Source of the DNA: Archaeoglobus veneficus SNP6
GTDB lineage: Archaea; Halobacteriota; Archaeoglobi; Archaeoglobales; Archaeoglobaceae
Direction: 5' to 3'
Length of the DNA stretch: 64,000 bases
Assembly: GCF_000194625.1 (NCBI RefSeq)
Contig: NC_015320.1
Span: 1,100,612-1,164,611 of the forward strand
The notes under the pieces: generated by a model
Told to the model about the DNA's origin: nothing
Databases searched by the model: none
The model's input: the letters and a program-made list of their open reading frames with translations, nothing else
Shown here: positions 15,951-23,818 of the stretch, one piece after another
How the letters are laid out: each line of letters starts with the position of its first letter
Position numbering within the stretch: the first letter of the stretch is position 1
Position numbers and translations under genes: made by a program

Positions 15951-17065
15951 TCCACTATTTCAAGCGTATAATTACTAATTCCAATTCCAAGCTTCTCAGC
16001 ATGCTCTATCTGAGCCATTGGTTCAGTCCACTCCCAGAAGTCATCAACGAGAGCTCCAGGATTTGGCCGAGCTTTGAGGAGCGCATCAATGCATGCCTTA
16101 TCAACCGCAACGATGTCTCGGGATGCAAAGATACCGATGTCGGGGAACGCAGGCATGTCACTGTACGGACGGCAGTCGCAGTGGGGGGTTATGTCCATGG
16201 CAAAGTTTATGAAACCGAAATTATCCTTTCCCACTACTCTCACAACACCCAAAGCACATTCTGCGATTCTCTCCGATATTTCTCTTCCCGTTAGCCACTC
16301 CACATCTATTGCACGTTTTCTGCACACCTCGTAGCAGCCCGTGCAGCCGATGCATTTATTTCTATCTATGGTATATATGGTGCGGTTGCCTGTATCACCT
16401 GCAACGTGACAGGAAATGGCGTTTATCGGGCAGATTTCAGTACACCTCCCGCATCCATCACATTTCTCGTTTATCACAGGCTTTTCCGGGCAGTGTATAT
16501 CGAACTTGGACGGCTTCGCAACACATCCAACGCCGACGTTCTTTATGCTTCCACCTATACCAGCCTGCATGTGGAGCTTAAAGTGTGTTGCACAAACAAC
16601 ACCATCGCATTCTGCAATGGCTTTCGCCACGTGTACTTTCTTCAAGTGAACTCCGTTAATGTCCACAGTTACGCAGTCAAGGCCCAGCATACCGTCGGCT
16701 ATGATAATGGGTGCTCCCACTGTCTGCGAGGTGTAGCCGTTCTCCTCTGCTATAAGAAGTCTGCCGACTGCTGTACTTCTGTCCTTTGTCATGCCTAAGC
16801 CTGTGGTTTCGGTGACGAAGGGTTTGCCGCCTCTGTCCTTTACAGCCTCGACGATCTTCCGGATGAAAACAGAGCGGAGCGTTCTCGTCGTACCTCTATC
16901 GCCAAAGTGCGTTTTTACTGCGATGATATCTCCCTTGTCAACAAAGTCGAGAACGCCACTTTCCTCAATAAGCTTTTCCAGCTTTTTCACAGGACTGAGA
17001 TGGGGCTGGTACCACTCTTCAGGCTTTTTGACAGATGCCCGGGCATCTGAAAAGTAAACATCCAT
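15947..17065 (-). CDS. DUF362-domain protein with two [4Fe-4S] clusters
   Basis: A 372-residue DUF362 protein. The N-terminal domain opens with DVYFSDARA and the internal HFGDRGTTRT; a 2x[4Fe-4S] ferredoxin insert carries CDGCGRCTEICP and CIGCTGCYEVC; a C-terminal part contains HCDCRPYSDMP and DIVAVDKACID. The family occurs in anaerobes and its reaction is not known. The frame extends 30 codons upstream, but the ATG at 17065 lies about 20 bases from a clear TATA element. Confidence 0.85.
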   Translation of the reverse strand: MDVYFSDARASVKKPEEWYQPHLSPVKKLEKLIEESGVLDFVDKGDIIAVKTHFGDRGTTRTLRSVFIRKIVEAVKDRGGKPFVTETTGLGMTKDRSTAVGRLLIAEENGYTSQTVGAPIIIADGMLGLDCVTVDINGVHLKKVHVAKAIAECDGVVCATHFKLHMQAGIGGSIKNVGVGCVAKPSKFDIHCPEKPVINEKCDGCGRCTEICPINAISCHVAGDTGNRTIYTIDRNKCIGCTGCYEVCRKRAIDVEWLTGREISERIAECALGVVRVVGKDNFGFINFAMDITPHCDCRPYSDMPAFPDIGIFASRDIVAVDKACIDALLKARPNPGALVDDFWEWTEPMAQIEHAEKLGIGISNYTLEIVE

Positions 17066-17082
17066 GTTCAGAATTGCTCGGT

Positions 17083-17094
17083 AGGTATATAAAA
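17083..17094 (-). promoter_or_regulatory. TATA box of the DUF362 gene
   Basis: The minus strand reads TTTTATATACCT ahead of the ATG at 17065. It directly abuts the structured repeat at 17095-17158. Confidence 0.55.
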
Positions 17095-17158
17095 GGGGTG
17101 CCGGAAAAACGCTATGGCGGTGACGGCGGGAAGGCTGCAACCATTGCGATGGCACCCC
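17095..17158. other. Structured intergenic element between DUF362 and CooC genes
   Basis: GGGGTGCC at 17095-17102 pairs with GGCACCCC at 17151-17158. Inside, CGC-T-ATGG pairs with CCAT-T-GCG and GCGG with CTGC, giving one long interrupted hairpin of about 64 nt. TATA-like elements flank both sides. It may be a small structured RNA or regulatory element; no known class was recognised. Confidence 0.4.
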
Positions 17159-17255
17159 GGTATATAACTTCGTCCATCCTGATAGATAAGCATTGCGGTT
17201 AGCTTAATGATTTACACCGGTAAGGTTAATTAAGTGCCCAAAGCAACCACCCACT

Positions 17256-18023
17256 GTGCTCAAACTTGCAATATCAGGTAAGGGAGGTGTGGGTAAAACC
17301 ACCCTGGCGGCGATGCTCGCGCACCTGTTTGTGAGAGAAGGGTATTCAGTGACCGCTATCGATTGCGATTCCTCAATAAACCTCCCATCAGCCCTCGGAG
17401 TAAACGAAGAGGTAAAGCCACTCGCAGAGCTGAGGGAGGTTATAGAGCAGCGTGTGAAAGGTCCATTCGGAACCTTCCGCTACAATCCAAAGGTTGACGA
17501 CATCTTCGAGGAGTATTCGGTGAGAAACAGTGATGGAGTCAGAGTTCTTGTTCTCGGGACAATTGAAAAAGGTGGAGAAGGTTGCTTCTGCCCGGAAAAT
17601 GCCTTTCTTCGGGCAATACTCAGGCATGCGATTTTCAGAGATGACGTGCTCATCCTCGATATGGAGGCTGGAATAGAGCACCTCGGAAGGGGTACAGCTA
17701 AGGGTGTTGACGTACTCATTGCCGTCGTCGAACCAGGAACGAGGGCAATCGAAACGCTAAAGCGAATTGAGAAGCTTGCAGCAGACATAGAAATAAACAG
17801 AATAGCCGTTGTCGTGAACAAGTTTCTCGATACTCCAAAGTCCAGAGAACTCCTCAACACGATTAAGCATCCAATACTCGGTGTAATTCCCTATGACCAG
17901 TGCTTCGTTCAGGCAGACATGGAGAACATCCCACCCTACGAGGTATGCAACCTTGAGCCCTTTGAGAAGATAAAGGAGAACCTGCTCAAGTTTCTCGGGA
18001 AGCAGGAGGACAAAAAGAAATGA
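17256..18023 (+). CDS. CooC-like nickel-insertion ATPase
   Basis: A 255-residue MinD-superfamily ATPase with the deviant Walker A KGGVGKTT at 8-15 and the CooC-type signature GEGCFCPENAFLRA. CooC proteins use ATP and a CxC nickel/zinc site to mature Ni-Fe carbon monoxide dehydrogenase or acetyl-CoA synthase. The start is GTG. No CODH gene is in the window. The next gene overlaps it by 4 bases. Confidence 0.82.
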   Translation: MLKLAISGKGGVGKTTLAAMLAHLFVREGYSVTAIDCDSSINLPSALGVNEEVKPLAELREVIEQRVKGPFGTFRYNPKVDDIFEEYSVRNSDGVRVLVLGTIEKGGEGCFCPENAFLRAILRHAIFRDDVLILDMEAGIEHLGRGTAKGVDVLIAVVEPGTRAIETLKRIEKLAADIEINRIAVVVNKFLDTPKSRELLNTIKHPILGVIPYDQCFVQADMENIPPYEVCNLEPFEKIKENLLKFLGKQEDKKK

Positions 18024-18661
18024 AGATCGGAATTATTGCAAGAGGGAGGCATGGTCCCCTTACTGCCAGAATGATGTCGGAGTACTTTGAAGTTTCAGTA
18101 TTTGAGCTTCCAGAGGAGCTTCCAGTACTTATAGAAGATATAGAGCTTCCAGAGAACATTCTCAATTCAGATATTATTATCAGCTACGCCGCACATCCAG
18201 ACGTAAATATCAGGGTCGTGGAGGGGGCAAAGGCGAGGCTCGTAATTCTGACGGGAAAGTCTGGAAAAACTGGTTCAAGGGCACAACTCAAAGCCATCGC
18301 AGAAGAGAGGGGAGTAAGGCTGCTAATGGTCGATATATGCTGTGTCGCCTCAGAGATTGAGGGCTTTGAAGAATTTTTCAATCGCTTTGGCAAACCGGAA
18401 TTCGAAGTAAAGATAAGAAACGGAGTGCTTGAAGACGTGAAGGTAACGAGGTGTGCATTCTGCGGGGCAACGTGCTTTGTCGCCGAGAGGTTAAAGGGTG
18501 CTATAATAGAAGACGCTCCAAGGCTCGCAGGCTACTATACCCAAATTTACCCCTGTCTCGCATCCCGCGGCATAAAGGGCGGGATACATCTCGCTGCTGA
18601 GATGCACAAAATTGCGATGGAGAGGGCAATCAAGGCAGCTAAAGACATTAAGGACAAATAG
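18020..18661 (+). CDS. DUF166 family protein
   Basis: A 213-residue protein of the methanogen/Archaeoglobus DUF166 group (sometimes mislabelled thymidylate synthase). It has the sequence ICCVASEIEGF, and a Cys motif CAFCGATCF, with further Cys near IYPCLA; these could ligate a metal centre. Translational coupling to the CooC-like ATPase and the conserved cysteines suggest a role in metal-cofactor enzyme maturation. That role is inference. Confidence 0.7.
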   Translation: MKIGIIARGRHGPLTARMMSEYFEVSVFELPEELPVLIEDIELPENILNSDIIISYAAHPDVNIRVVEGAKARLVILTGKSGKTGSRAQLKAIAEERGVRLLMVDICCVASEIEGFEEFFNRFGKPEFEVKIRNGVLEDVKVTRCAFCGATCFVAERLKGAIIEDAPRLAGYYTQIYPCLASRGIKGGIHLAAEMHKIAMERAIKAAKDIKDK

Positions 18662-18691
18662 GGAAGTAATGAAGTAATAAAGCGACGTGTC

Positions 18692-18904
18692 CTAATAACA
18701 CCTCCTCATTAGAAGTAAAATACGAACATCGCAAAATCTATTCCAGCATTCAATGGCTATCCTCCATCTCAGTCTAAACTTCTTCCTCCTCCTCCTGAAA
18801 TTTACTGTTATCGAGCAGAAGAAACTCTTGGCTCTCTGCTTGAAAGAGCTGAATACAGATTCAACCAAACTCCTTTTTCCGAAACCTCTCATGCTTAAAC
18901 TCAA
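18692..18904 (-). pseudogene. C-terminal transposase fragment
   Basis: About 70 codons on the minus strand resemble the end of a DDE transposase: FGKRSLVESVFSSFKQR contains the final catalytic Glu, followed by a basic segment and WRIAIECWNRF. The segment is similar in style to the end of the IS6-like transposase at 57428 (GRRNAVEGFFSRFKER). An in-frame TAG precedes the fragment, and no N-terminal part is present, so this is a relic. Confidence 0.55.
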
Positions 18905-19010
18905 GATCTAATCTTTCAGGAGCTTCAATTAACCAAGGAACTATGGAGCTCTGCAGAAAATACAGTCTTCATCATGGTATCGTTGTGAGTTGTGATTATT
19001 TCGACCTTCC

Positions 19011-19342
19011 TTGCATTTCTTCACCATTTCAGTTCAGAAAGAGAAGTGCTTGGAATACGTTAGGAGGTACAAACCAGAAAAATGGCTTTTTCCAGGTCAG
19101 AGGAAAGATAAGCACATTTCAACCAGAACGGTTCAGGCAATCTTTGAAAAGGCAAGGAATAAAGCTGGAATAAAGAAGGACGTTACAGTTCATTCTTTAA
19201 GGCATTCATTTGCTACGCATTTGCTTGAAAGTGAAGTTGATCTGAAATACATTTCAGGAGCTTTTAGGGCATTAAAGCTCAAAAACGACAGAGATTTATA
19301 CTCACGTAAGCACAAAAAAATCTGAGTAAGATAAGGAGTCCG
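19011..19342 (+). pseudogene. Tyrosine recombinase (XerC/D-type integrase) C-terminal pseudogene
   Basis: The frame reads LEYVRRYKPEKWLFPG then VHSLRHSFATHLLE, the catalytic RHxxR-type box of a tyrosine recombinase. After DLKYI an extra T shifts the frame; in the next frame the expected QELLGH, SSKTTEIYTHVS with the nucleophilic Tyr appears, interrupted by a TAA where a Lys codon (AAA) would be. The N-terminal half is missing. One insertion and one stop therefore inactivated it. Confidence 0.75.
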
Positions 19343-19383
19343 CTGGATTTGATGTCGGGAGGTGATGGGCGTCCAGAATGAGT

Positions 19384-19402
19384 ATATACGCAATGCGTAT
19401 AT
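19384..19402. repeat. Perfect 9-bp palindrome upstream of the MNT/HEPN pair
   Basis: ATATACGCAATGCGTATAT has 9-bp arms around one central A. It lies between the integrase relic and the antitoxin gene, about 80 bases before the latter. It could be an operator of the toxin-antitoxin pair or a recombinase core site. Confidence 0.5.
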
Positions 19403-19419
19403 GAACGAGTTAAGTGAAA

Positions 19420-19433
19420 TGCCCGCCGTCGCC
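19420..19433. repeat. Left copy of a 14-bp inverted repeat framing the MNT/HEPN module
   Basis: TGCCCGCCGTCGCC is the exact reverse complement of 20129-20142. The two copies bracket the toxin-antitoxin genes with nothing else between. Confidence 0.6.
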
Positions 19434-19482
19434 CTGAAAAAATTTAAAACCGAGAATGAAATAAAATAATAGGTGGCAAAAA

Positions 19483-19779
19483 ATGAAAAAATCACTTGAT
19501 GAGATAAAAGAAATTATCGAAAAACACAAGGAAGAGCTTAAAGAAAAGTATGGTGTTAAAGAAATTGGTATCTTCGGCTCTTTTGTGAGGGGAGAAGCGA
19601 AAGAGGGCAGTGATGTTGACATACTGGTTGAATTCGAAAAACCGATAGGATTCTTTAAATTTCTCGAACTGGAGGAATATCTGAGCAATTTAATAGGTAG
19701 AAAAGTAGACCTTGTATCTAAAAAAGCACTTAAGCCACATATTGGAAAATATATTCTTGAAGAGGTTGTAACAGTATGA
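19483..19779 (+). CDS. MNT-type nucleotidyltransferase (antitoxin MntA-like)
   Basis: A 98-residue minimal nucleotidyltransferase with GSFVRGEAKEGSDVDILV around residues 31-48, which supplies the GSxxRG and DxD metal site. In HEPN/MNT systems this protein AMPylates and silences the HEPN RNase toxin. The HEPN gene starts 4 bases before its stop. The strongly AT-rich, Lys-rich composition differs from flanking core genes and fits recent transfer. Confidence 0.85.
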   Translation: MKKSLDEIKEIIEKHKEELKEKYGVKEIGIFGSFVRGEAKEGSDVDILVEFEKPIGFFKFLELEEYLSNLIGRKVDLVSKKALKPHIGKYILEEVVTV

Positions 19780-20120
19780 AAAGAACATACAGGGATTACA
19801 TACTGGACATCTTGTCATCTATTCAGGAAATTGGGGAATTCGTTGAAGGTATGGACTTTGAAGAGTTCGTAAAGGATAGAAAAACTGTAAATGCTGTTAT
19901 TAGAAGTCTGGAAGTGATGGGCGAGGCTGTGAAGAAAATTCCTTCAGAAATCAGGGACAAATACCCAGAAATTCCGTGGAAATACATTGCAGGTATGAGA
20001 GATAAGCTGATTCATGAATATCACGGCGTTGATTTAGAAATTGTATGGGAAGTCATAGAAAAGGAAATTCCACCTCTCAAACCCAAATTTGAAAAAATAT
20101 TGGAGGAGTTGAAGGGATGA
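19776..20120 (+). CDS. HEPN-domain RNase toxin (HepT-like)
   Basis: A 114-residue all-helical DUF86/HEPN protein. The active-site motif is RDKLIHEY (R-x4-H followed by the Tyr that the partner modifies) near residues 74-81. It overlaps the MNT gene by 4 bases, the standard toxin-antitoxin layout. Its target is probably tRNA or mRNA, as known for the family. Confidence 0.85.
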   Translation: MKRTYRDYILDILSSIQEIGEFVEGMDFEEFVKDRKTVNAVIRSLEVMGEAVKKIPSEIRDKYPEIPWKYIAGMRDKLIHEYHGVDLEIVWEVIEKEIPPLKPKFEKILEELKG

Positions 20121-20128
20121 AGTTAAAA

Positions 20129-20234
20129 GGCGACGGCGGGCACTCTGCGGTGCTTCGCACCTTGCCCCTATCCGGGGTCACTTAACAGGAGCATATCCGA
20201 CTTCGCTATTGCTCATCCAAATTGCCTTCGGCAA
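20129..20234. repeat. Right inverted-repeat copy and a cluster of small hairpins
   Basis: The segment starts with GGCGACGGCGGGCA, the right partner of 19420-19433. It is followed by GGTGC-TTC-GCACC (20149-20161), CCCC-TATCC-GGGG (20165-20177) and TTGCC-TTC-GGCAA (20222-20234). No ORF covers it. It may be the end of a mobile cassette or a structured RNA. Confidence 0.4.
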
Positions 20235-20308
20235 CTTCTTTTATCCGTCAAACGTTACCGGAAACTGCGAGCCCGCCAATCTCAAAAATGAAGAAGGAGA
20301 GGTAAAAA

Positions 20309-21589
20309 ATGTTTAAAAAACTGGAAAAAATGGGTTTATCCCAAACGGACCTTGCTGGAAAGGTAGCTGTGATCACTGGTGGTGGTAGAGGTATCGGAAA
20401 GGAGTTAGCGAGAGCTTTGGCATGGCTTGGTGCCAATGTTATCATTGCCGAGATTACCGAGGATGGTGCTGAAGTTGAGGCTCTTATTCGTTCTGAGGGA
20501 GGTTCAGCCCTGTATGTAAGAACTGATGTATCCGATGAGAGTAGCGTCAAAAGACTTGCAGAGAAAAGTTTCAAAGAATTTGGGAAGGTGGATATACTGA
20601 TTAACAACGCTACCATTGTAGAAACAGGCTCGATACTTGAGATGCCGTTGGAAAAGTGGGAGAAATCTTGGAGGGTCGATGTATTGGCTGCTGTTCGTCT
20701 AATAAAAACTTTTCTGCCGGGTATGCTGGAGAGAAAGTATGGAGTAATTGTTACCGTAACCTCAGACGAGGGGATGCCGTATGTTGCTCCTTACTCTGCT
20801 TCGAAGGCCGCTCTGAACTCGCTTGGCTTATCTCTTGCCGCCGAGCTGAGTGAAGAGTCGGGCGTATCTGTTTTTGTCTTTGCCCCCGGAATGGTGGATA
20901 CGCCGGGGATAAGAAAAGCTGCACGTGAGCTTGCACCCCTTTACGGTATGACGTATGAGGAGTTCATCAATCAGAATGTAAATCCCGGTTATGACGGTCT
21001 CATGCCGGCGGAAGACTGCGCAGCAGGTTTTGCATACTGCATTGTCCATGCAAAGGATTATCATGGACAGATAGCAGACCCTCTACTCCCACTTGCTAAA
21101 ACAGGGCTGAGTTTTTCATTTGGTGAAGAAAAAAGCGGAGCTCAGCCTGAACCCTCAGAAAAAATTATTCAAAAAAAGAACGTTTTAGAACTTGCAAAAG
21201 AAGTTAAGAAAATACTGGAAGATGTTGAAAAAGAAACAAATGAACTTGATTTGTTCAGGAGAATGTGGGTCACACGAACATTCAGAAAGAGGTGTGGAAT
21301 GAGCATCGAAGATTGGCTGAATACAATTTCAGAACTTGTATCCGAACTTGAAGAATACGATAAGGCTAAAAGATCTGGAGATACTGTAAAAATCGAATAC
21401 ATCCGTGGTAAACTCTTATGGGTAAAGAACAGTCTTGTAAGACTTGCAGACTATTTCAGAAAGAACATGAAGGATGCGGAAGGTTACTTCAATGACCCGG
21501 AGGCCTTATCCAGGGCTCTGAAAGTTCTGGCTTACAGAGAGAATACTGTGCGTTCACTGGTTATTCTTCTGGAACAAAGAAGTGAATGA
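20309..21589 (+). CDS. Short-chain dehydrogenase/reductase with C-terminal helical extension
   Basis: A 426-residue protein. Residues 17-265 are a classical SDR: TGGGRGIG cofactor loop near 25, NNAT, and catalytic YSASK. Residues about 280-426 form a Lys/Glu-rich helical tail with no recognised domain (predicted long helices around 290-330 and 340-400). The ATG is preceded by GGAGAGG. It lies in the accessory island next to the toxin-antitoxin pair; the tail may bind a partner or target. Substrate unknown. Confidence 0.75.
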   Translation: MFKKLEKMGLSQTDLAGKVAVITGGGRGIGKELARALAWLGANVIIAEITEDGAEVEALIRSEGGSALYVRTDVSDESSVKRLAEKSFKEFGKVDILINNATIVETGSILEMPLEKWEKSWRVDVLAAVRLIKTFLPGMLERKYGVIVTVTSDEGMPYVAPYSASKAALNSLGLSLAAELSEESGVSVFVFAPGMVDTPGIRKAARELAPLYGMTYEEFINQNVNPGYDGLMPAEDCAAGFAYCIVHAKDYHGQIADPLLPLAKTGLSFSFGEEKSGAQPEPSEKIIQKKNVLELAKEVKKILEDVEKETNELDLFRRMWVTRTFRKRCGMSIEDWLNTISELVSELEEYDKAKRSGDTVKIEYIRGKLLWVKNSLVRLADYFRKNMKDAEGYFNDPEALSRALKVLAYRENTVRSLVILLEQRSE

Positions 21590-21590
21590 A

Positions 21591-21965
21591 ATGTCAGAAA
21601 AGAAAATAGCATTAGTTTCGGTCTCCCTACTTTGTTTTCATGGCTTAATCGAGATAATAGTGCCAATACTGTTTATTCTTTTTAAGATAAATATCGGAAT
21701 ATTGGAAACTGGAGAGGGTGTTTCCGGGATAGAAGCTGTTGCTATCTGTATTGTTGGAGCGGTTTGGGGAATAACCAGATTCGTTGCTGGTTGGGGAATA
21801 TGGAGAATAAGAAAGTGGGCTATTATACTTGGTATATTAATGAGCGTTATTACGATAACTGCATCCACAGACATAATTCCTGCAGGCATGGTAGATACAG
21901 TTCTTTCAGCACCGGTATTAGTGCTCCTGCTCTATTTATGGTTTGAAGATGGAGCTTGCCGATAA
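21591..21965 (+). CDS. Four-helix small membrane protein
   Basis: A 124-residue protein with hydrophobic helices near 8-28, 43-65, 70-93 and 100-118, and few charged loops. I do not recognise a family. A GTG at 21582 in frame would overlap the SDR gene by 8 bases; the ATG at 21591 follows directly. It is probably cotranscribed with the SDR. Confidence 0.55.
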   Translation: MSEKKIALVSVSLLCFHGLIEIIVPILFILFKINIGILETGEGVSGIEAVAICIVGAVWGITRFVAGWGIWRIRKWAIILGILMSVITITASTDIIPAGMVDTVLSAPVLVLLLYLWFEDGACR

Positions 21966-21996
21966 AGATGCGGAACAAAGAAGGAGGTGAATAAAA

Positions 21997-22065
21997 ATGG
22001 AATTAGGGAACTACTCTAATGGCGTTATGAGGACGACGTGTGATGCTTATTCGGACAGGGCATAA
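21997..22065 (+). CDS. Possible 22-residue micro-ORF
   Basis: ATG at 21997 is preceded by a strong Shine-Dalgarno, GGAGGTGA at 21983-21990, at normal spacing. The frame ends after 22 codons. It could be a micro-protein, a leader, or the start of a decayed gene. Confidence 0.25.
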   Translation: MELGNYSNGVMRTTCDAYSDRA

Positions 22066-22081
22066 TAAAGAATAAAAAGCT

Positions 22082-22504
22082 CTAAATTTCTCCCTTGAAC
22101 AGCAATCCCTCTTTCTCGAGGATTTCCGTTGCTTTATCTATGTCATCGACCCTGAGTATTATCAGAGCCTTATCTCCGCCGAAGGTAAACGCATAGACGT
22201 ACTCTATGTTTATGTTTGCGTTGCCCAGAGCTTTGGCAATTTTGTAAAGTCCTCCGGGCTCGTCCTCTACCTCGACACCAAGAACCCTCGTAAGTGTCAC
22301 GGTGAAGCCCGCATCCTTCAGCGTTTTGTACGCCTCGTCGGTCTTGTCAACGACCATTCTGATAATTCCAAAGTCACCAGCTTCAGCAATGGTAAATGCC
22401 CTTATGTTGATGCCCTTTTCGTAGAGCTTCTCCGTTACGGCAGCAAGCCTTCCCGGCTTGTTTTCAACAAAAACGGAAACCTGCTTTATCGTCTTGTCGC
22501 TCAT
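22082..22504 (-). CDS. Tandem ACT-domain protein
   Basis: A 140-residue protein made of two ACT domains: QVSVFVENKPGRLAAVTEKL at the N-terminus and LGVEVEDEPGGLYKIAKAL from about residue 75. ACT domains bind amino acids or related small ligands. It follows the phenylacetate-CoA ligase gene by 12 bases and has a good ribosome binding site (GAGGTGG), so it may sense an aromatic amino acid or aryl acid and regulate the ligase. That role is inference. Confidence 0.85.
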   Translation of the reverse strand: MSDKTIKQVSVFVENKPGRLAAVTEKLYEKGINIRAFTIAEAGDFGIIRMVVDKTDEAYKTLKDAGFTVTLTRVLGVEVEDEPGGLYKIAKALGNANINIEYVYAFTFGGDKALIILRVDDIDKATEILEKEGLLFKGEI

Positions 22505-22516
22505 AATTCCACCTCT

Positions 22517-23818
22517 TTAAATTTTCCTCCTGTCAATTACCCTCTTCGCCTTGCCCTCGAAGCGCTGCAGTGTACCCGGATTCACAATTTCAACCTTGGC
22601 TGTGACGTTAAGCACTGCCTTGAGGTGCTCCGCGATGCGTTTCTCGAGTTCAAGAATATCTGAAACTTTATCCGTGAAAGCCTTTTCGCTTAGTTCAACC
22701 TGTACTGTCATGATATCAAGGCCGTTCTCGGCCCTATCAAGGATTATCATGTAGTGCTCGCCAACTTCCGGAATCTGCATGAGAACGTGCTCTATCTGGC
22801 TCGGGAAGACGTTTACACCACGTACGATTATCATATCGTCTGCCCTGCCCAGAATGCGCAGAATGCGCGGGTGTGTCCTTCCGCAGGCGCACTTTTCAGT
22901 CTCCATTATTGTGATGTCGCCGGTCCTCCATCTTATCAGCGGCATCGCCTCTTTGCTCAGCGTCGTCACTACAAGTTCTCCCTTCTCACCCTCTCCAACC
23001 TGCTCACCAGTTTCGGGGTCAATTATCTCTATCAGGAAGTGGTCAGCCCAGATGTGGAGGCCCTGTCTCTCCTGGCATTCCGTAAAGAGTGGCCCACTTA
23101 GCTCCGAAGTGCCATAAACGTCGTAGGCTGTAATGCCTGTCTTCTCCTCAATCCTCTTTCTCGTCTCCTCACTCCATGGCTCTGCTCCAAATATGCCCAT
23201 CCTGAGTTTCGTGTCGTCAGCAATGCTTATTCCTGCCTTCGACGCGTATTCTGCAAGATAAAGCATGTATGAAGGCGTGCAGGCAATTACAGTTGAGTGA
23301 AGGTCTCTCATTAGCTCTATCTGCCTCTGGGTGTTACCGGCAGAAGTTGGTAAAACCGTTGCACCTATTCTCTCTGCGGCATAGTGGAAGCCGAGACCGC
23401 CAGTAAAGAGGCCGTAACCATAGGAAATCTGCATTATATCGTCTCTCGTCACGCCACACGCCGTAAGGCTGCGGCACATACTTTCTACCCACACCTCAAT
23501 GTCGTTAGCAGTGTAACCCACAACCGTGGGCTTGCCAGTCGTACCGCTCGATGCGTGAAATCTCACTATCTGGGATATTGGCACGGCAAACATCCCGAAA
23601 GGATAGTTGTCCCTCAAGTCCTGCTTTTTCGTAAACGGCAGCTTCGGCAGGTCTTTCAACCCGGTAATGTCCCACGGATTCAACCCCATCTCCTTGAACT
23701 TCCTGCGGTAAAACGGTGAATACTCGTAGGCGTGGTGAACGAGTGCCCTCAACTTTCTCTCCTGAATGTCCTGAAGGTCTTTTTGAGGCATTTTTTCAGC
23801 TCTCGGATCCCAGTACAT
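22517..23818 (-). CDS. Phenylacetate--CoA ligase (PaaK family)
   Basis: A 433-residue ANL-superfamily adenylate-forming ligase. It has the P-loop ASSGTTGKPTVVGY near residue 90, VYGTSEL around 237, RWRTGDI and the C-terminal lysine in RFEGKAKRVID. It activates phenylacetate or indoleacetate with ATP and CoA, probably in anaerobic aromatic amino acid breakdown together with 2-oxoacid ferredoxin oxidoreductases. The ACT-domain gene follows on the same strand. Confidence 0.88.
   Translation of the reverse strand: MYWDPRAEKMPQKDLQDIQERKLRALVHHAYEYSPFYRRKFKEMGLNPWDITGLKDLPKLPFTKKQDLRDNYPFGMFAVPISQIVRFHASSGTTGKPTVVGYTANDIEVWVESMCRSLTACGVTRDDIMQISYGYGLFTGGLGFHYAAERIGATVLPTSAGNTQRQIELMRDLHSTVIACTPSYMLYLAEYASKAGISIADDTKLRMGIFGAEPWSEETRKRIEEKTGITAYDVYGTSELSGPLFTECQERQGLHIWADHFLIEIIDPETGEQVGEGEKGELVVTTLSKEAMPLIRWRTGDITIMETEKCACGRTHPRILRILGRADDMIIVRGVNVFPSQIEHVLMQIPEVGEHYMIILDRAENGLDIMTVQVELSEKAFTDKVSDILELEKRIAEHLKAVLNVTAKVEIVNPGTLQRFEGKAKRVIDRRKI

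Noticed and set aside
18943-19173. 76-codon plus-strand ORF as a gene
   Set aside because: It overlaps the integrase relic in another frame and has no motif; the RHxxR-bearing frame is the former coding one.
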